From contig JBCCFD010000013.1 in the NCBI GenBank assembly GCA_039029915.1, positions 1 through 39,017 on the forward strand: a DNA stretch of 39,017 nt, read 5' to 3'. Shown here in pieces: positions 1-7,660 of the stretch. Under the pieces are notes generated by a model, which was not told the origin of the DNA, ran no database searches, and saw only the letters and a list, made by a program, of their open reading frames with translations. A program made the translations under genes and the position numbers. This DNA comes from QQUD01 sp039029915. GTDB lineage: Bacteria; Chloroflexota; Anaerolineae; Promineifilales; Promineifilaceae. Numbering within the stretch: the stretch's first letter is position 1; every line of letters starts with the position of its first letter.

Positions 1-696
1 CCCTAAAAATTCGTGCGGCACAAAATCTTTCTCCATTTTAGAGATGGCATCGATGATTGGCAGCATTTTATAAACGGCATTGTCCCCCATGTAGTTGCTG
101 GCAGCATGGGCACTTACCCCTTTGCAGGTAATCTCCATTTCGATACGCCCCTTGTGGCCCCGATAAACTTTGCTGTTGGTCGGCTCACCAATCACCACAA
201 AATCAGGATAGATCCCTTCCCAGTCGTAAAAGGCGGCGCAGCCAACCCCGTCGCACCATTCTTCAATATTGCCAAGATAGTAACAAGTTAAACCTTCGAG
301 CAACCCCAGTTCGCGAGCAAAAACGAGGCCATAAATCATACCGGGTGTGCTGCCTTTTTCATCTAGGGCACCGCGGGCGTATAGCTTGCCATCTTCTACT
401 TTCCCAATAAAAGGGTCCCATTCCCACGCATCAGGGTCGCCGATATCAACCGTGTCGATATGACTGTCGTAGAGAAGAATTTTGTCCCCGTTGCCAATTT
501 TGCCCACAATGGAGCCATATTTATCGGTGTAAACTTCGTCAAAACCGAGCTTTTTCATCTCTTCACCAATGCGCTGGCCAACTTCTCCAATTTGGCTTCT
601 CATACTGGGAATAGCCACAATTTCTCTAAAAAATTTAAGAATCTCATCCTCAGCGTCAGCAACTTTCTGGTTGAGTTGTTTGATAATTTCTTCCAT
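1..696 (-). CDS. M20 family (YgeY-like) metallopeptidase, partial
   Basis: The gene runs off the left edge of the window; 232 N-terminal residues are visible. It is a zinc-dependent M20/ArgE/DapE-type amidohydrolase, and the overall wording resembles the YgeY subfamily. Visible metal-site motifs are DSHIDT (His79, Asp81), ARGALDEKG (Asp112), NIEEW (catalytic Glu145 and ligand Glu146) and GEPT (Glu171), all in the expected order. A dimerisation-domain start is seen at GHKGRIEMEI. The start ATG at 696 is preceded by an AAGGA ribosome site at good spacing. It lies downstream of the HAD gene on the same strand with a 178-base gap, so co-transcription is possible. The substrate cannot be told from this part; the family covers peptides, acyl-amino acids and carbamoyl compounds. 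The family call is secure, the subfamily less so. Confidence 0.9.
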   Translation of the reverse strand, partial: MEEIIKQLNQKVADAEDEILKFFREIVAIPSMRSQIGEVGQRIGEEMKKLGFDEVYTDKYGSIVGKIGNGDKILLYDSHIDTVDIGDPDAWEWDPFIGKVEDGKLYARGALDEKGSTPGMIYGLVFARELGLLEGLTCYYLGNIEEWCDGVGCAAFYDWEGIYPDFVVIGEPTNSKVYRGHKGRIEMEITCKGVSAHAASNYMGDNAVYKMLPIIDAISKMEKDFVPHEFLG

Positions 697-874
697 TTTT
701 GCATTCCTTCTTTGTGGGTTTTGCTTTTATTGAAAAGCTACTTATTTACCTTATTTGGACCTGCGCAGAATCCTTTATTGGAGGTAGATTGTTAGGCGAT
801 TGGAAAAACGGCCGTTTCCAACTTTCACACTTCAAAAATTATAACGACTAATTTTGAAATTTGGGTACGAAAAA

Positions 875-1603
875 TCAAGCACTATTTTGTACCAAATGAG
901 CATGGGCCTCAGCCATTTCTTCCATGCTCGTAAACTGGAAGTCATAGCTCGGCATGTCACCCGGGTTCATCGTGGCCCCAAAGCCATCTTGGTTGTGTCG
1001 GCGATAGATCCAGCAGTTGGCTAAACCGTGCTTGTTTGCTGGGGCATGGTCGTGAAACATGCTTTCGGCGGTATGTAAAATATCAGATTTACCGTAGCCG
1101 AGCCGCGCTAAATGAGAAAGCATGTGCTCAAAATTTTTGTCATCAGGTTTGTACGTGCCGATATCAACGGCCGTATAAATCGCATCAAAATCCACCCCTA
1201 GCTTCTCATTGCTCGCCGCAAAACTTTCATGATCAACATTCGAGAGAATCACCAGCTTATAATGCTGCTTGAGGTAGCGCAGTGCGTCAGGGGAATCAGC
1301 AAACGCCGGCCAATCCTTCACCGATTTGCCATAAGCAACACATTCTTCATGACGAACAGGTACGCCCCAACCTTCAGCTAGCCGCCGGTACACAATCGAC
1401 AAGATCTCTTGATAATTTTTGCTAGGCGTTTGTTTTTGCTGAGTTGATTCATGGAAAGCATGAGCTTTAAGAATTTGGTCGCGGGTCAGCCCGTGAGCAA
1501 CACGATCAGTTAGCGTCTTAAGCGCATTGATCATGCCTGTTTCCCAATCGATCAGCGTTCCATAACAGTCAAAGGTAAGCACTTGAAAGTCAGTTAGCTT
1601 CAT
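875..1603 (-). CDS. HAD-superfamily hydrolase, haloacid dehalogenase type II-like
   Basis: A 242-residue cytosolic HAD hydrolase. Motif I is FDCYGTLID with nucleophile Asp12. The cap region is helical (about residues 18-95). Motif II is ILSNVD near residue 121, and the motif III lysine is in the GTYKPD stretch near residue 152. The acidic metal site of motif IV is less clear: the AESMFHDHAPA stretch replaces the usual GD..ND pattern, which is what L-2-haloacid dehalogenase-type members show. The length fits that family. The start ATG at 1603 has an AAAGGA ribosome site. The actual substrate (2-haloacid or a phosphate ester) cannot be read from the sequence. It is followed on the same strand by the M20 peptidase. 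Confidence 0.85.
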   Translation of the reverse strand: MKLTDFQVLTFDCYGTLIDWETGMINALKTLTDRVAHGLTRDQILKAHAFHESTQQKQTPSKNYQEILSIVYRRLAEGWGVPVRHEECVAYGKSVKDWPAFADSPDALRYLKQHYKLVILSNVDHESFAASNEKLGVDFDAIYTAVDIGTYKPDDKNFEHMLSHLARLGYGKSDILHTAESMFHDHAPANKHGLANCWIYRRHNQDGFGATMNPGDMPSYDFQFTSMEEMAEAHAHLVQNSA

Positions 1604-1748
1604 TTTAATCCTTTCGATCTTCGAAATAACTGCCGGGAATGATAAATGAGTGTACTAATTTTTAGCAAATCCAGTACAGGCTCAAAAGACCCAATGAACT
1701 ACCCCGCCTCAAGCAAATAGGGTATCAAAACCCAAAACGAATTTTTCT

Positions 1749-1763
1749 CCCACAAGTTGTGGG
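1749..1763. repeat. Short perfect inverted repeat between divergent genes
   Basis: CCCACAA and TTGTGGG flank a single G. The site lies in the 251-base gap between the divergently read HAD gene and the secreted-protein gene at 1855. No T-tract follows on the plus strand, so an operator half-site pair or a short hairpin is as likely as a terminator. Function unknown. Confidence 0.4.
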
Positions 1764-1854
1764 GGATTCAACCCCTTTAGGATAATAAACGATTAATAAA
1801 CGCAAATTTTTGCATCATGCGTTTGTCTTTGAAATTTTATTAAGGAGAAATCAT

Positions 1855-3138
1855 ATGCGTCAAATTTTTGTTTTATTTGCTGCTTTATTTGCACTCAGCT
1901 TGATTGGATTCTTACGGCTAGGGTCCAATGCTCAAGCACAGGAATCATTTTCTATTTCTCAATCTTCTCAAAATGGTGATTCTTATACTTATCACGGCTT
2001 TCTTGAAAAGGATGGTATTCCGGTTAACAATCTTTGTCATCTGTCAGTTCAGGTCGAGCAAAATGATAGCGTCATCTTTGAGTTCGATTTTGACGATGTG
2101 GTTGTTCAAGATGGTTATTTCGTTTTACAAATCCCAATCATTGACCGAAGGGTTTATGATGGGAACGACTTGCTTTTGAAGTTTTCTGGTAGCTGTGATG
2201 GGGATGACAGTTCAATTTCGTTTGAGTCACCAATTACGGCCGTTCCGTATGCCTATTCATTACGACCAGGAGCGATTATCAGCGGTTCTATTGGCTCTAC
2301 TATTTTGAGATTAACCAATAATGCAGGAGACGGTTTACAGATCAATTCGGCGGGTAGGGATGGCATTTGGGTCAGTACGCCAGATTTTGATGGCATTCAG
2401 ATCGATGCTGCAGGAGATAATGGTGTTGAGGTCAATTCTGCCTCAGGCCACGGTGTCTATGCAGAGTCAAAAGGTGCTTTGGCGTATGGCGGCTACTTTA
2501 TCAACACAACCAATACAGACAGTGGATACGGTGTTTATGCCCGAGGCAATTTTGGCGCATCACCCGATCTTGTTTTAGGAGCAAATGCCAACACCACCTC
2601 AGGGGATGACGGCCGTATATCCTCTGACCCCAGTTTTTCAGGCAGCGACATTATTTTGGACGCTATGGACCGGATTGTGCTCCAATTAGATAAAGATAAT
2701 AACAGCTCAAGCCAATTGTGGGTTTGGAATGGGGATGGGGAAACAATTTTAGAGCTAACAGAAAGTGGCGACCTCAAACTTAGCGGTACACTCTCAGAAA
2801 ATGCTTTAGGGATATCTCCAGAAACAGAAACGGCCGTTTACGGCACCAGTAGCACCGTTTCCCGCTTCGAAGAATTCGGCACTGCCACAATGAGCAATGG
2901 CGCTGTCACCGTTGCTTTACCCAACACGTTCCAAAACTTGGTCAACAATGATCAATATCATGTTTTCATCACCCCGTTAGGAGATTGCGCCACGTACGTA
3001 TCTGAAAAAACAGACACTACATTCTCCGTCAATGCTATCGGTGGTGAAACATGCACCATCGACTTTGATTACCGCCTCATTGGTGAACGCGTTGACTTCC
3101 AAGCAGCAAGCGAATTAGAACAGGAGGAAACCGAATGA
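1855..3138 (+). CDS. Secreted surface protein with GDG-type short repeats
   Basis: A 427-residue exported protein starting at ATG 1855, which has a strong AAGGAG ribosome site; an upstream in-frame ATG at 1810 has none. Residues 1-29 form a signal peptide ending NAQAQ. An N-terminal beta domain (about 30-140) closes with the wording ITAVPYAYSLRPG, which I recognise from many exported proteins of Chloroflexota and other environmental bacteria. Residues about 150-205 hold four loose repeats of the kind GDGLQINSAG / RDGIWV / FDGIQI / DNGVEV / GHGVYAE, suggesting a small beta-solenoid. The C-terminal domain (about 320-415) carries YHVFITPLGDC and a closing FDYRLIGER, a pattern common in tail-fibre-like or adhesion-like proteins. 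The stop overlaps the next start (ATGA), so the pair is translationally coupled. Exact function unknown; adhesion or cell-envelope structure is an inference. Confidence 0.75.
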   Translation: MRQIFVLFAALFALSLIGFLRLGSNAQAQESFSISQSSQNGDSYTYHGFLEKDGIPVNNLCHLSVQVEQNDSVIFEFDFDDVVVQDGYFVLQIPIIDRRVYDGNDLLLKFSGSCDGDDSSISFESPITAVPYAYSLRPGAIISGSIGSTILRLTNNAGDGLQINSAGRDGIWVSTPDFDGIQIDAAGDNGVEVNSASGHGVYAESKGALAYGGYFINTTNTDSGYGVYARGNFGASPDLVLGANANTTSGDDGRISSDPSFSGSDIILDAMDRIVLQLDKDNNSSSQLWVWNGDGETILELTESGDLKLSGTLSENALGISPETETAVYGTSSTVSRFEEFGTATMSNGAVTVALPNTFQNLVNNDQYHVFITPLGDCATYVSEKTDTTFSVNAIGGETCTIDFDYRLIGERVDFQAASELEQEETE

Positions 3139-3431
3139 AATACTTTACAATCAAGTTAACCGCAATCACATTCATACTGCTTCTGCTGACAGCGATCACC
3201 GTTGGAGCAAATCAGGGAACCGGTTATCAGCTTCGTCGCAGCACGTTTGCATCTGGTCAAGTTGTGACAACGGGTAGCTACTGGGTTGGTAGTTCAACTT
3301 CATCATTTACCACAGTCAGCTTAAATGATCCTGTTTCGGCTCGAAACGGTTACTGGATTGCAGATCAAAATGGACCACATCCCCCAACGAACAACGACCA
3401 CACGCTTTATTTACCTATCGTGACGAAATAG
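3135..3431 (+). CDS. Small secreted protein with C-terminal LYLPIVTK tail
   Basis: A 98-residue exported protein with a signal peptide (residues 1-25, hydrophobic core ITFILLLLTAITVGA). The mature part contains GYQLRRSTFASGQVVTTGSYWVG, cut here into GYQLRRSTFASG and TTGSYWVG, which resembles the 'vale-style' repeated beta segments of Chloroflexota exported proteins. After a PP-containing linker the protein ends LYLPIVTK. Very similar YLP-hydrophobic tails end many secreted proteins of this phylum, so it may be a sorting or anchoring signal; that is my recollection plus inference. The ATGA overlap with the upstream gene shows translational coupling, so the two products are probably made together. 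Function unknown. Confidence 0.75.
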   Translation: MKYFTIKLTAITFILLLLTAITVGANQGTGYQLRRSTFASGQVVTTGSYWVGSSTSSFTTVSLNDPVSARNGYWIADQNGPHPPTNNDHTLYLPIVTK

Positions 3432-3464
3432 TTTTCCACCGTTTATATAATCCCGTAGCAAAGT

Positions 3465-3500
3465 ACCCATCAGGTTTCAGAAATGGAAAATCTGATGGGT
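3465..3500. terminator. Stem-loop after the secreted-protein pair
   Basis: ACCCATCAG pairs perfectly with CTGATGGGT; beyond a G/A mismatch a further TTT/AAA extends the stem, leaving a loop of roughly 9 bases. It sits 34 bases after the stop at 3431 and before the next gene at 3645. It lacks a clear U-tract, so it is a terminator or mRNA-end stabiliser with moderate confidence. Confidence 0.5.
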
Positions 3501-3644
3501 GCTGCAATTAACAAACAAACTGGCTCCTAACATACAAAAAGTTTCAACCATCAATTGAGTTATAAACTATCGACTATTCAAGCATCCAAACGTATGCTAT
3601 CATCTAATTTCTCAGATTGAAGAATCAAAGACAAAGGAGAAAAT

Positions 3645-4199
3645 ATGTCGAATGTAATCATTGTTGGTGACGGACCCGGTGGACTTGGTGCGGCATTGTT
3701 TTTAGCCAAAAACGGCATGAGTGTCACAGTTTATGGTGAAAATAAGACGGGCATGCACTGGGCGTATTTGTACAATTACCTTGGAATCAAAGCGATATCG
3801 GGCACGGATTTCCAAAACGTTGCGCGTGAACAGGTCGCCTCCTTTGGAACCGATTTACGCGAGACACGCGTTGATACGGTTGAAAAAGATGGTGAGAACT
3901 TTGTCGTCACGGCTCACGACGGCGAAAAGCAAACGGCTAGCTATGTTATTCTATCTGAAGGTAAAGGGGCTAAATTTGCGAAAGCGTTGGGATTAGCCAT
4001 TTCAGATGATGGGGTAGATGTTGATCGAAACGGCCGTACTGCTATCGACCGCCTTTATGTTGTTGGGAGAGGCACCAAAATGCAGCGCAGTCAGGCAATT
4101 ATCTCAGCTGGAGAAGGCGCTGCCACTGCATTAGACATCCTATCCATCGAGAAAGGTGAAGATTTCTGCGATTTCGATTCGCCCCCCAAAGACGAATAA
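3645..4199 (+). CDS. Mini thioredoxin-reductase-like FAD oxidoreductase
   Basis: A 184-residue flavoprotein-like protein with a start preceded by AAAGGAG. The N-terminal half carries the dinucleotide-binding loop VGDGPGGLGAA (residues 7-17) and the TrxR-type stretch from YNYLGI to ISGTDFQNVAREQVASFG. The C-terminal half has the FAD-site pattern RLYVVGRGT followed by QAIISAGEGAA, as in thioredoxin reductases. What is missing is the roughly 120-residue inserted NADPH domain with its CxxC redox pair: the two FAD halves are joined directly at about residue 110. Normal TrxR is about 310 residues. It is therefore either an FAD-only protein using another electron partner or a specialised electron carrier. 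No truncation signs (clean ribosome site, no frameshift) are seen. Family assignment is firm; biochemical role is not. Confidence 0.75.
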   Translation: MSNVIIVGDGPGGLGAALFLAKNGMSVTVYGENKTGMHWAYLYNYLGIKAISGTDFQNVAREQVASFGTDLRETRVDTVEKDGENFVVTAHDGEKQTASYVILSEGKGAKFAKALGLAISDDGVDVDRNGRTAIDRLYVVGRGTKMQRSQAIISAGEGAATALDILSIEKGEDFCDFDSPPKDE

Positions 4200-4339
4200 A
4201 GCGCTTGTAGCAAGCAAAGCATCCAAAACTTGAATAGAGGTTTTCTGAACAAGGCCTCTTAACCTGCGTTTAAACTCCTCGGCCAAACCGCGGATAGTTT
4301 GTGGTTGCACATCATTCTTGGATGCTTTTCTAAACCAAT

Positions 4340-5347
4340 ATGACCATCAAAAAACCTTTAAGCCAGTGGCTAAAAATCATCTTCTTCTCACTCCTTGTTA
4401 CCATTATCAAGCTCCGCTTCAAATACAGCCGTTCCAAAAAAGAGTTAATCAGAAAGCTAAGAAACAGCAATCAATCAACGGCCGTTCAGCAGGCTTTCAA
4501 GGGTTATGCACCAACGAAACATGACGTCATTGTCCCCATCTTCCCCAAAAGCGGCACCAATTGGATGATGCAAATCACTCAGCAAATTGCTTACTTTGGT
4601 GACGCAAAATTCAATCACATTCACGACCTCATCCCGTGGCCCGACGGCTTTCCAACAACGGTACAGCTCACAGATCCAACGCCCCAGCAAAAATCACCAA
4701 CCGGTTTGCGTATTATCAAATCCCACCTAGACAGCGATTTTATCCCTTACAGCGAAAACGCAACTTACATCCTAACAATTCGAGATCCAAAAGAGGTGTT
4801 TGTTTCAGCATATCATTTTGGCTTTGGGTTTTTAACGCCAGATGAAATGCTTTCTATCGATGAGATGTTTGAACTATTGAGCGAGGAAGGGTTTTTTGTG
4901 ATTGGCGATTGGGCAGAGCACACGCATAGCTATTGGAAATGGCGCAATCGACCAAATGTATTGCTTATGACGTATCGAGAGCTTAAGAGAAACCCGCAGC
5001 GCTGTATTCAGAAGGTAGCAGACGTGATGGGCGTTTCCCTAACCGATGAGCAGCTTGACAAAATTATTGCCCAAAGCAGCGTTGAGCATATGAAAAGTTT
5101 AGGATTTGCCTTCAAATCTCCACTACCGCCTTTACCAACTTTGAGCCAAGAGAATACGCCTGACCTAATTCGGAGTGGGCGATTAAACAGTGCCAAGACG
5201 CTTTTAACACAAGCTCAAAAGGATGTCATCGATAATCATTGGCGCAAAAGATTGGCTGAAATTGGGTCTGATTTTCCCTATGACGAGGTTTTTGTTACGA
5301 ATAAAAACGACTCAGAAGATACGAAAAGTTTGATACAGGCAGATTGA
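4340..5347 (+). CDS. Membrane-anchored PAPS-dependent sulfotransferase
   Basis: A 335-residue sulfotransferase of the Sulfotransfer_1 type, moving a sulfuryl group from PAPS to an alcohol or amine acceptor. The 5'-phosphosulfate loop is PKSGTNW (residues 69-75) and the 3'-phosphate loop is RDPKEVFVSAYH (147-158). Later family landmarks HTHSYWKWR, VLLMTYRELKRNP and the VADVMGV region are in order. Residues 9-24 form a hydrophobic segment that could be a membrane anchor. No clear ribosome site precedes ATG 4340. The C-terminus lacks a confident RKGxxGDW motif; it ends in an acidic tail. No PAPS-synthesis genes occur in the window. The acceptor is unknown; a glycolipid or exopolysaccharide is a guess. 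Confidence 0.85.
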   Translation: MTIKKPLSQWLKIIFFSLLVTIIKLRFKYSRSKKELIRKLRNSNQSTAVQQAFKGYAPTKHDVIVPIFPKSGTNWMMQITQQIAYFGDAKFNHIHDLIPWPDGFPTTVQLTDPTPQQKSPTGLRIIKSHLDSDFIPYSENATYILTIRDPKEVFVSAYHFGFGFLTPDEMLSIDEMFELLSEEGFFVIGDWAEHTHSYWKWRNRPNVLLMTYRELKRNPQRCIQKVADVMGVSLTDEQLDKIIAQSSVEHMKSLGFAFKSPLPPLPTLSQENTPDLIRSGRLNSAKTLLTQAQKDVIDNHWRKRLAEIGSDFPYDEVFVTNKNDSEDTKSLIQAD

Positions 5348-5378
5348 CTAACTACCAAACGATTACCAAAGGAAAGTA

Positions 5379-5582
5379 ATGAAAGACGGACAAAAGCGAC
5401 GTGATATTAAAGTTGGCCAAACGGTTGCTGTCGTGCAAAAACAAGACCAGCGGTCTGGTAAGCTAACGGAAGGGATCGTCAAACAGATTTTAACCAAATC
5501 ATCAGCTCATCCGCACGGCATCAAAGTTCGTTTGCAAACGGGTATTGTCGGACGGGTCAAGCGGATTTTAGATGAACCTTAG
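5379..5582 (+). CDS. YwbE family protein
   Basis: A 67-residue basic protein that matches the small YwbE family (DUF2196) along its full length: RRDIKVGQTVAVVQKQDQ at the start, then a KLTEGIVKQIL segment, SSAHPHGIKVRL and a closing GIVGRVKRIL. The family is usually 60-75 residues, so the gene is complete. It looks like a small KOW/SH3-like beta-barrel, but its job is not established. It begins 31 bases after the sulfotransferase with an AAGGAAAG ribosome site, so the two may share a transcript, though no functional link is obvious. Confidence 0.85.
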   Translation: MKDGQKRRDIKVGQTVAVVQKQDQRSGKLTEGIVKQILTKSSAHPHGIKVRLQTGIVGRVKRILDEP

Positions 5583-5615
5583 CTATTAAAATAAGGGGTA
5601 GCTTTGGGTTTAAGT

Positions 5616-5722
5616 GAAACGAAGTTCCTGTTTAGAATAAAACGATGGCGATAAATTTCGTTTCCTCGAGGTTCCGAAGCTTTTATCTAACTCGGTTTTC
5701 AAATTAGAAACTTCGGAACACT
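5616..5722 (+). repeat. Twin-hairpin intergenic repeat, copy R1
   Basis: First of four dispersed copies. It opens GAAACGAAGTTCCTG and closes CTTCGGAACAC. Two stem-loops can be drawn: AAACGAA with TTCGTTT (first half) and GTTCCGAAG with CTTCGGAAC (second half). It aligns nearly end to end with the reverse complement of 18993-19100 and with 31354-31461. It lies between the YwbE and crotonase genes and contains no ORF. Confidence 0.8.
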
Positions 5723-5797
5723 TATCAAAACGATGTGGGTCTTTCTCAATGACCTGACTAATTTGTAAATTGCCATAAATAAGCTGGAGAGGAAATT

Positions 5798-6670
5798 ATG
5801 AGCGCACAACTTGCCATTCGGGATGTTCTTTATGAGGCAAACGGCCGTATTGCCACCATCACACTCAATCGTCCAGAACGATTTAATGCCATCAGTGCCA
5901 CCATGCCCGACGATATCGCCACCGCTGTGACAAAAGCTGAGCGTGACGAAGATGTGCATGTCATCATATTAGCCGGTGCCGGAAAAGGGTTCTGCGGTGG
6001 CTACGATTTATATGATTATGCAGAAACACCGGGGGAAAATCCCGGCATCCAAGAGATGCCTTGGGACCCAATGATCGATTATAAGTTTATGAGTCACTGT
6101 ACGCGTCAATTCATGACCATTTGGCACTGTACCAAGCCAGTCATTGCCAAAGTACACGGGCACGCCGTGGCGGGTGGCAGTGACATCGCTTTGTGCGCTG
6201 ACATTATTATTATGAATGAAGATGCCAAAATCGGTTATCCCCCCTCTCGCGTATGGGGCTGCCCCACAACCGCCATGTGGGTTTATCGACTGGGTGCTGA
6301 AAAAGCAAAGCGAATGCTGTTTACGGGCGATTTAATAAACGGCAAACGGGCCGAGGAAATGGGGCTTATCTATCAAGCGGTGCCGGAAGCTCAGCTTGAC
6401 GCCACCGTCCAAAAACTAGCAGACCGCATCAAAGGTGTACCTAAAAACCAATTGATGATGATGAAGATGATGGTCAATCAAGCGTATGACAGCATGGGTC
6501 TCCAGCACACTCAGCGCATTGCGACGCTGTTTGATGGCATCACCCGACACAGTCCTGAAGGGGTTTGGTTTAAACAACGGGCTGAAGAAGTGGGATTTAA
6601 GCAGGCGGTCCAAGAGCGTGATTCTGGTGACCCAATCCCCGGAAGCAAGCGGATCGACTGGGAGCAATAA
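5798..6670 (+). CDS. Crotonase-fold enoyl-CoA hydratase/isomerase-family protein
   Basis: A 290-residue acyl-CoA-binding enzyme, ribosome site GGAGAGG before ATG 5798. Crotonase landmarks are the first oxyanion segment GKGFCGGYDLYDY, the second oxyanion segment VHGHAVAGGSDIAL, and the family C-terminal helices from AEEMGLIYQAVP. The two glutamates that catalyse water addition in true enoyl-CoA hydratase are not visible: the GGGCE position reads GGSDI and the second reads YPPSRVWG. The reaction is therefore probably not simple hydration; isomerase, hydrolase or ring-cleaving members of the superfamily are alternatives. The next gene starts at the base after its stop, so the two are coupled. 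Confidence 0.8.
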   Translation: MSAQLAIRDVLYEANGRIATITLNRPERFNAISATMPDDIATAVTKAERDEDVHVIILAGAGKGFCGGYDLYDYAETPGENPGIQEMPWDPMIDYKFMSHCTRQFMTIWHCTKPVIAKVHGHAVAGGSDIALCADIIIMNEDAKIGYPPSRVWGCPTTAMWVYRLGAEKAKRMLFTGDLINGKRAEEMGLIYQAVPEAQLDATVQKLADRIKGVPKNQLMMMKMMVNQAYDSMGLQHTQRIATLFDGITRHSPEGVWFKQRAEEVGFKQAVQERDSGDPIPGSKRIDWEQ

Positions 6671-7660
6671 TTGCTTGAAAAACCTAATATTGACGATCAG
6701 CTCATTGTTAGTTGTTTAAAAGAGTGCCATGATCTGCCAATTCAAACGTTGACATTTTTACCTTTAGGCGCAGATTCAAACACGGCCGTTTACAAAGCCA
6801 TCTCAAAAGAATCAGCTCCTTATTTTGTCAAGCTGCGCCGGGATCATTTTCTGCAAGCGAGTGTACTCGTCCCTAAATTTCTGCACGATCAGGGAATAAA
6901 GCAGGTTATTCCCCCCCTGCCAAACAGGCATGGCGGCTTATGGTCAGACCTTGCCCCATTCAAGCTTATTTTGTATCCCTTTGTTGAAGGAAAAAATGGG
7001 TTTGAAATAGCCCCAACTGCCCAGCAACGCATTGAGTTTGGTAAAGCGCTCAAGCAGTTTCATACAATCTCAATCCCAACCGCCTTCACCGAGGATGTGC
7101 CTAACGAAATCTATACGGCCGTTTATCGGCAAGAAACCCACAACTTACTAGAGCGATTTGCCAAAGAGGAATTTCAGGACCCTCTATCCCAACAGTTAGC
7201 CATATTCATCAACAGGTCGCGCAGTGAGATTCAAAACCTGCTTGAAAAAACGGAATTTTTCGCGCAAGAGTTACAGGCAAAACAGCTTCCCGCCATTCTT
7301 TGCCACGCCGATATGCACGGCTGGAATATGCTCATTGACACCAAAGGCCAATTTTTTATAGTCGATTGGGACACACTCGTTTTTGCACCAAAAGAGCGCG
7401 ATCTCATGTTTATAGGCTGTGGATTAGGCGGTATTACGCCCTCTGCTGAAGAAGAAACGGCGCTGTTCTACAGGGGATACGGTCAAACAGAGCATAGCCC
7501 AATGGCGATGTCTTACTTCAAATATGAGCGGGTTATTCAAGATATTGCGGCATTTTGCGAAACAATTTTAGACTCAAACGAAGAGAGCCCAAACAGACCG
7601 TGGGCCTTCAAAACATTAAAATCGATTTTTTCCACCACCAAAACGTTAACTGAGATCTAA
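6671..7660 (+). CDS. Aminoglycoside phosphotransferase-family kinase, APH(9)-like
   Basis: A 329-residue kinase-fold protein starting at TTG 6671 directly after the upstream TAA, with GGGAG 8 bases before it. N-lobe landmarks are LPLGADSNTAVYK and YFVKLRR (Lys54). The catalytic loop is HADMHGWNM (His212, Asp214, Asn219) and the metal-binding DWD is at 232-234, followed by LVFAPKERDLMFIG. That last stretch and the LYPFVEGKNGF segment resemble spectinomycin phosphotransferase APH(9) and relatives. Many such chromosomal proteins are metabolic small-molecule kinases rather than resistance enzymes, so the antibiotic link is only a possibility. The end overlaps the convergent transglutaminase gene by four bases. 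Confidence 0.75.
   Translation: MLEKPNIDDQLIVSCLKECHDLPIQTLTFLPLGADSNTAVYKAISKESAPYFVKLRRDHFLQASVLVPKFLHDQGIKQVIPPLPNRHGGLWSDLAPFKLILYPFVEGKNGFEIAPTAQQRIEFGKALKQFHTISIPTAFTEDVPNEIYTAVYRQETHNLLERFAKEEFQDPLSQQLAIFINRSRSEIQNLLEKTEFFAQELQAKQLPAILCHADMHGWNMLIDTKGQFFIVDWDTLVFAPKERDLMFIGCGLGGITPSAEEETALFYRGYGQTEHSPMAMSYFKYERVIQDIAAFCETILDSNEESPNRPWAFKTLKSIFSTTKTLTEI

Noticed and set aside
13..795. Plus-strand frames over the start of the window
   Set aside because: They are antisense shadows of the minus-strand M20 peptidase, which has all metal-site motifs and a ribosome site.
6671..7660. Antibiotic resistance gene (spectinomycin)
   Set aside because: The similarity to APH(9) is real by eye, but chromosomal relatives are often metabolic kinases and no mobile context is present.
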